A DNA stretch of 64,000 nucleotides from Phytohabitans flavus (GTDB lineage Bacteria; Actinomycetota; Actinomycetes; Mycobacteriales; Micromonosporaceae). Positions within the stretch are counted from its first letter, which is position 1. Each line of letters starts with the position of its first letter. The translations under genes and the position numbers were made by a program. The notes under the pieces were generated by a model. It had not been told where the DNA came from. It did no database searches and worked only from the letters and a program-made list of their open reading frames with translations. Below are positions 60,308-64,000 of the stretch, piece after piece. The stretch covers positions 5,192,001 through 5,256,000 of the forward strand of contig NZ_AP022870.1 of the NCBI RefSeq assembly GCF_011764545.1. Reading direction: 5' to 3'.

Positions 60308-62984
60308 CTAGCGGCGGGTGGTGAGGATCAGGTCGGCGACGAGTGCGGTCCAGCCGGTCTGGTGCCATGCGCCGAGGCCGGCGCCGTTGTCGCCGTGGAA
60401 GTACTCGGGGAAGACGATCAGGTCCTTCCAGTCGGGGTGGGTCTGGAAGAGCTCGCACGCGCCGTACATCGGGCGGCGGCCCCAGGCGTCGGGCACGAAG
60501 AGTGAGATCAGTCGGTCGGAGAGGTCGTCGGCGACCTCGGTGAGCGTCTGTTTCTTCCCCGAGCGCGTCGGGTGCTCGATCACCAGGTCGTCGCCGAAGA
60601 ACGCGGCGTAGTCGCGCAGTGCGGAGATCAACAGGTAGTTGGTCGGCATCCAGATCGGGCCGCGCCAGTTCGAGTTGCCGCCGAATAGGCCGCTTGTCGA
60701 CTCGGCGGGCTCGTAGCCGACCGTGAACTCCTGCCCGCCCAGCTCCACCGAGAATGGTTTGTCCAGGTGGCGGCGGGAGAGCGTACGGAGCCCGTACTGC
60801 GAGAGGAACTCCTCCTCGTCGAGCATGCGGGCCAGGATGCGCACGATCTGGTCGGGGCCGACCATCGACAGCAGGCGGCGCTTGAGCCCGTCGCCGGCCA
60901 GCCGCCGGGCGCCGAGCACGTCCGCGTACGCCGGCTTGTTGGTCAGGAACCACCGCAGCCGCGCGGCGAGCTCTGGCAGCCGGCCGAGCGTACGTGAGCT
61001 GAGCGTGGTGGTGGCGGCGAGCGGAAGCAGGCCGACCACCGAGCGCACCTTGAGCGGCACGGTACTGCCGTCGGGCAGGCGGAGCTGGTCGTAGAAAAAG
61101 GAGTCCTCGTCGTCCCAGAGCCCCTGGTGGTACGCGGCCGCCGCGATGTAGGCGAAGTGCTCGAAGAACTTGGTGGCCACGTCCTCGTACGCCCGGTCGT
61201 GCTCGGCCAGCCGCACGGCCATGTCGAGCAGGTTGAGCGCGTACATGGCCATCCAGCCGGTGCCGTCGGACTGCTCCAGCACCCCGGCGACCGGCAGCGC
61301 GGCCGAGCGGTCGAACGGGCCGACGTTGTCCAGCCCGAGGAAGCCGCCCTCGAAGACGTTGTTGCCGTTGATGTCCTTGCGGTTGACCCACCAGGTGAAG
61401 TTGAGCAGGAGCTTGTGCATCACCCGGGCGAGGAAATCGTAGTCGCGGCCGCCGTCGATCTCGAAGACGCGCAGCGCTGCCCACGCGTGCACGGGCGGGT
61501 TGACGTCGCCGAACGCCCACTCGTACGCCGGGATCTGCCCGTTGGGGTGCATGTACCACTCACGCAGCAGCAACAGCACCTGCTGCTTGGCGAACTCCGG
61601 GTCGACCCGGGCCAGCGAGACGCAGTGGAAGGCCAGATCCCAGGCCGCGTACCACGGGTACTCCCAGGGGTCGGGCATGGAGATCACGTCGAAGCTGTTC
61701 ATGTGCCACCAGGCGCTGTTGCGCCCGTGCTTGCGGCCCGGTGGCGGCGGCAGGCTGGCCGGGTCGCCGTTGATCCACTGCTCGACGTCGAAATGGTAGA
61801 ACTGCTTGCCCCACATCAGCCCGCGATGGCCTTGCGAAGCACCGCCGCCTCCTCACGGGAGGCGCCCTTCGGGGTGAGCTGGGTGAAGTACGCGTCGGCC
61901 TCGGTCCGGCGCGCGGCGATCACCTTGTCGAAGTCTCGGCCCAGGTCGAGCAGGGGTGCCGCCTCGTCGCCGGGCGGCGGCGAGGTGAGCGTGAGGCGCA
62001 GCCGGATCCACATCTCCCCGCCCGCCGGTACGGTCAGGCGGTAGTGCAGCGCCCCCTTTGTACCTGTCATATCCGGGTTGACCGTGTCCGCACCGTCGAC
62101 CACGTGGTCGTTGATGCCGTCCTTCGGGTACTCACTGCGGCCGGGCAGGCCCCACAGCCGCTGCGTATTCGTCTCGTTGTCGCAGCACAGCACGGTCGGG
62201 TCGCCCTCGCCCTGCAACACGATCTGGCCGAGCACCCAGTGCTCGCCGACGAGCCGCCCGTCGCCGCCGTGCAGCACAGGCTTCTGGTCGCGGCCGGGCA
62301 GCCCCCACGACCAGGTGTTGCGGAACCACAGCGTGGGCAAGACGTCCAGCGTCGCGGTGTCCGGGCCGCGGTTTGCCACGTTGACCACGATGCACATGTC
62401 GGTCGGCGAGGCCTTGGCGTAGTCGACGGTCACCGCCCAGTAGCGGTCGTCGTCGAAGACGCCGGTGTCGACAAGCTCGTACTCGGTCTCGTCACGGCCC
62501 GGGCGGCGTTGACGGCGACCAGGTCGTCGTACGGGAAGGCGGACTGCGGGTAGTGGTAACGCCAGCGCATCCAGGAGTGGGTCGGGGTGGAGTCTTCGTA
62601 CCACCAGTACTCCTTGACGTCCTCGCCGTGGTTGCCCCCGTCGCCGCCGAGCCCGAACATCCGCTCCTTGAGGATCGGGTCCTGGCCATTCCACAGGGCG
62701 AGGGCGAAGCTGAACGTCTGGCGGTCGTCGCAGATGCCGGCCATACCGTCCTCGTTCCACCGGTATGTCCGGGAACGGGCGTCGTCATGGGGAAAGTAGT
62801 CCCAGGCCGTGCCGTGCTCCGAGTAGTCCTCCCGCACTGTGCCCCAGGCCCGCTCCGAGAGGTACGGGCCCCAGGCTCGCCACGGCTGTTCTCCCGCGTT
62901 CGCCTGAGCCAGCCGCGTATGCTCCGCGTCGCCCGCAGGCGTCACCGCTTCCGCCACCTTCGCCTTCCGTCGTCTGAACCGCAC
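60308..62984 (-). CDS. GH63-like glucosidase, frame broken twice
   Basis: Repaired product about 892 aa. The C-terminal (alpha/alpha)6 domain has the GH63/MGH-like blocks YPWYAAWDLAFHCVSLARVD, NPPVHAWAALRVFEIDG, GFLGLDNVGPFDR, GNSNWRGPIWMPTNYLLISA and WKDLIVFPEYFHGDNGAGLG; the N-terminal beta domain has WRAWGPYLSERAWGTVREDY and DHVV. Likely releases glucose from alpha-glucans or processes a glucosyl substrate in the cytoplasm (no signal peptide). Bases are lost at CCC 61820-61822 and at CCC/GGG 62498-62503. GTG 62984 is used. Divergent from the debranching enzyme gene, with which it may form one regulon. Confidence 0.85.
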
Positions 62985-62997
62985 TGAACCATTGTCC

Positions 62998-63025
62998 CGG
63001 TGACGTGTTACGGGTGCCGTCACCG
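62998..63025. promoter_or_regulatory. Inverted repeat between the GH63-like and debranching genes
   Basis: CGGTGAC (62998-63004) and GTCACCG (63019-63025), 14-nt spacer, within the 67-bp divergent promoter region. Possible shared operator. Confidence 0.4.
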
Positions 63026-63051
63026 TCGTCCCATCTTGGTAAGGGAGCCTA

Positions 63052-64000
63052 ATGATCGGCATCGGGTTCGGGCCGCAGGTCTGCGGTGATCTGGCGACGG
63101 GTGCCACCCGAGAGTGGCTGCTCACCGACGGGGTCGGGGGTTATGCCATGGGAACCGTCGCCGGCCTGCGCACCCGCCGGTACCATGCCCTTCTCGCGGT
63201 CTCCGGGGATACGCCGGCGTCCCGGCATGTAGGACTCGTGTCGCTCGATCCCGTCGTGACCCTGCCGTCCGGCGCCCAAGTGCGGCTCGCCACACACGAG
63301 TGGGCCTCCGGGGCGGTCGAGCCGAAGGGGCATCACCTGATCGAGCGCTTCGACCTCGCCGACGGGCTCCCCGCTGGCGGTACCGGATCGGCGACGTCGT
63401 TATCGAGCGGGAGATCGCCATGGTCCACGGCCGGCCGGCGGTCGCGGTGGTGCACCGGCTGATCTCCGGCGGCCCAGTCCGGCTGGCACTGGAGGCGCTC
63501 TGCACGTGGCGGGACGGGCACGCCGAGCGGTACGCGGACGGCCCGCCCCGCGCGTGCTCCCCACCGCGGACGGCGCGGTCGTCGAGCAGGCGTACCGGAT
63601 GGCCGGCCCCGGCTGGGCGCCGACCGGCCAGTGGTGGCGCGGCGTCCACCATCGCGAGGAAGCGGCGCGCGGGCTCTCGTCCGAGGAGGACATCTGGTTC
63701 GCGGGGCGCTTCGGCGGCTCGCTCGACACGCCGGGCGACACGCTCGAAGTGCTCGCCTGGGCCGGCGACCTGGACGACCGCCCCGCCCCGGCCACCGAGG
63801 TCGTGGCCGCCGCTCGGGAGCGGCACTGGAAGGTCATCGCGGCCGCCACACCCGCCGACTCGGTCGACGCGACGCTGGCCCTCGCGGCCGACGCGTTCGT
63901 GGTGCGCACGGCCGCCGGGCCGGACGTCGTTGCGGGCTACCCGTGGTTCGGCGCGTGGTCGCGGGACACCATGACGTCGTACGAGGGGCTCTTCCTCGCC
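63052..64000 (+). CDS. Glycogen debranching enzyme (amylo-alpha-1,6-glucosidase), 5' part, frame broken twice
   Basis: The gene runs off the window. Visible part about 317 aa: GDE N-terminal domain with TREWLLTDGVGGYAMGTVAG, RRYHALLAVSG, then FDLADGLPRWRYRIGDVVIE and the start of the catalytic part VAGYPWFGAWSRDTMTSYEG with the conserved WSRD. Bases are lost at CCCC 63369-63372 and CCCC 63546-63549. ATG 63052 has AAGGGAG upstream. Works on limit dextrins; pairs with the GH63-like gene. Confidence 0.85.

Noticed and set aside
1..64000. tRNA or rRNA genes
   Set aside because: No cloverleaf with CCA-type end or conserved rRNA segment was found by eye; a tRNAscan run would settle it.

Overview
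The window is chromosomal DNA of a high-GC actinomycete. The evidence is the strong third-position GC bias, GTG starts, frequent GTGA/ATGA start-stop overlaps, a NIT/HAMP sensor kinase paired with a roadblock protein, WYL, PadR and LuxR-type regulators, and a CebR-type cellulose operator. The set of secreted plant-polysaccharide enzymes (GH48, GH9, GH1, PL1, GH13) and the overall gene style fit a soil or plant-associated member of the Micromonosporaceae. That family assignment is an inference; no rRNA or tRNA gene is visible to test it.

Layout. 1-8.8 kb: DUF3159 protein behind an iron-box-like site, NUDIX hydrolase, YiaA/YiaB-like protein, an ABC-2 exporter opposite a NarL-type two-component pair, ClpP, a flavin-dependent oxidoreductase, an acyltransferase and a membrane-anchored Cys-rich protein. 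8.8-14.6 kb: a cellulose-utilisation locus with GH48 cellulase and GH1 beta-glucosidase, three CebR-like operators, and an operator-to-terminator unit that has no recognisable gene. 14.6-25.8 kb: broken phosphotransferase, Ser/Thr kinase, PadR pair, metK, roadblock/sensor kinase pair, FGGY kinase, and a fused anthranilate synthase preceded by a Trp-Trp leader peptide and a four-segment attenuator. 25.8-38.2 kb: GH9 glucanase, membrane protein, PLP aminotransferase, an IS701-like element in a dense repeat island, a membrane-anchored Hsp70-like protein and a GH13 amylase with a pullulanase-type C-terminal domain. 38-49.3 kb: oxidoreductase, IS5-like remnants around a small leaderless membrane-protein gene, DUF1152 protein, kelch lipoprotein, RusA-like protein, D-amino-acid-oxidase-like flavoprotein with TetR, GntR, methyltransferase. 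49.5-64 kb: argS, HTH regulator, truncated serine hydrolase, radical SAM/WYL/GNAT cluster, pectate lyase, an unrecognised gene between inverted repeats, a GH63-like glucosidase and the 5' part of a glycogen debranching enzyme.

Two features cut across the whole window. First, the intergenic spaces hold several families of dispersed structured repeats. Type A (about 70 nt, 8 full copies plus fragments) is the most abundant and is itself a target of a small inverted-repeat element. Types B, C and D are hairpin-forming, and one D copy is split by an IS and a second small element. Second, nine protein-coding genes and one transposase remnant carry 13 apparent single-base losses, nearly all in short C or G runs and all in the same direction. 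This looks like systematic homopolymer undercalling in the assembly rather than gene decay. These genes are annotated over their full repaired span with the breaks noted.

Functionally the window combines extracellular plant-cell-wall and starch breakdown under LacI-type repressors, intracellular glucan processing (GH1, GH63-like, debranching enzyme), housekeeping (metK, argS, clpP, tryptophan or anthranilate supply) and many small one-component regulators.
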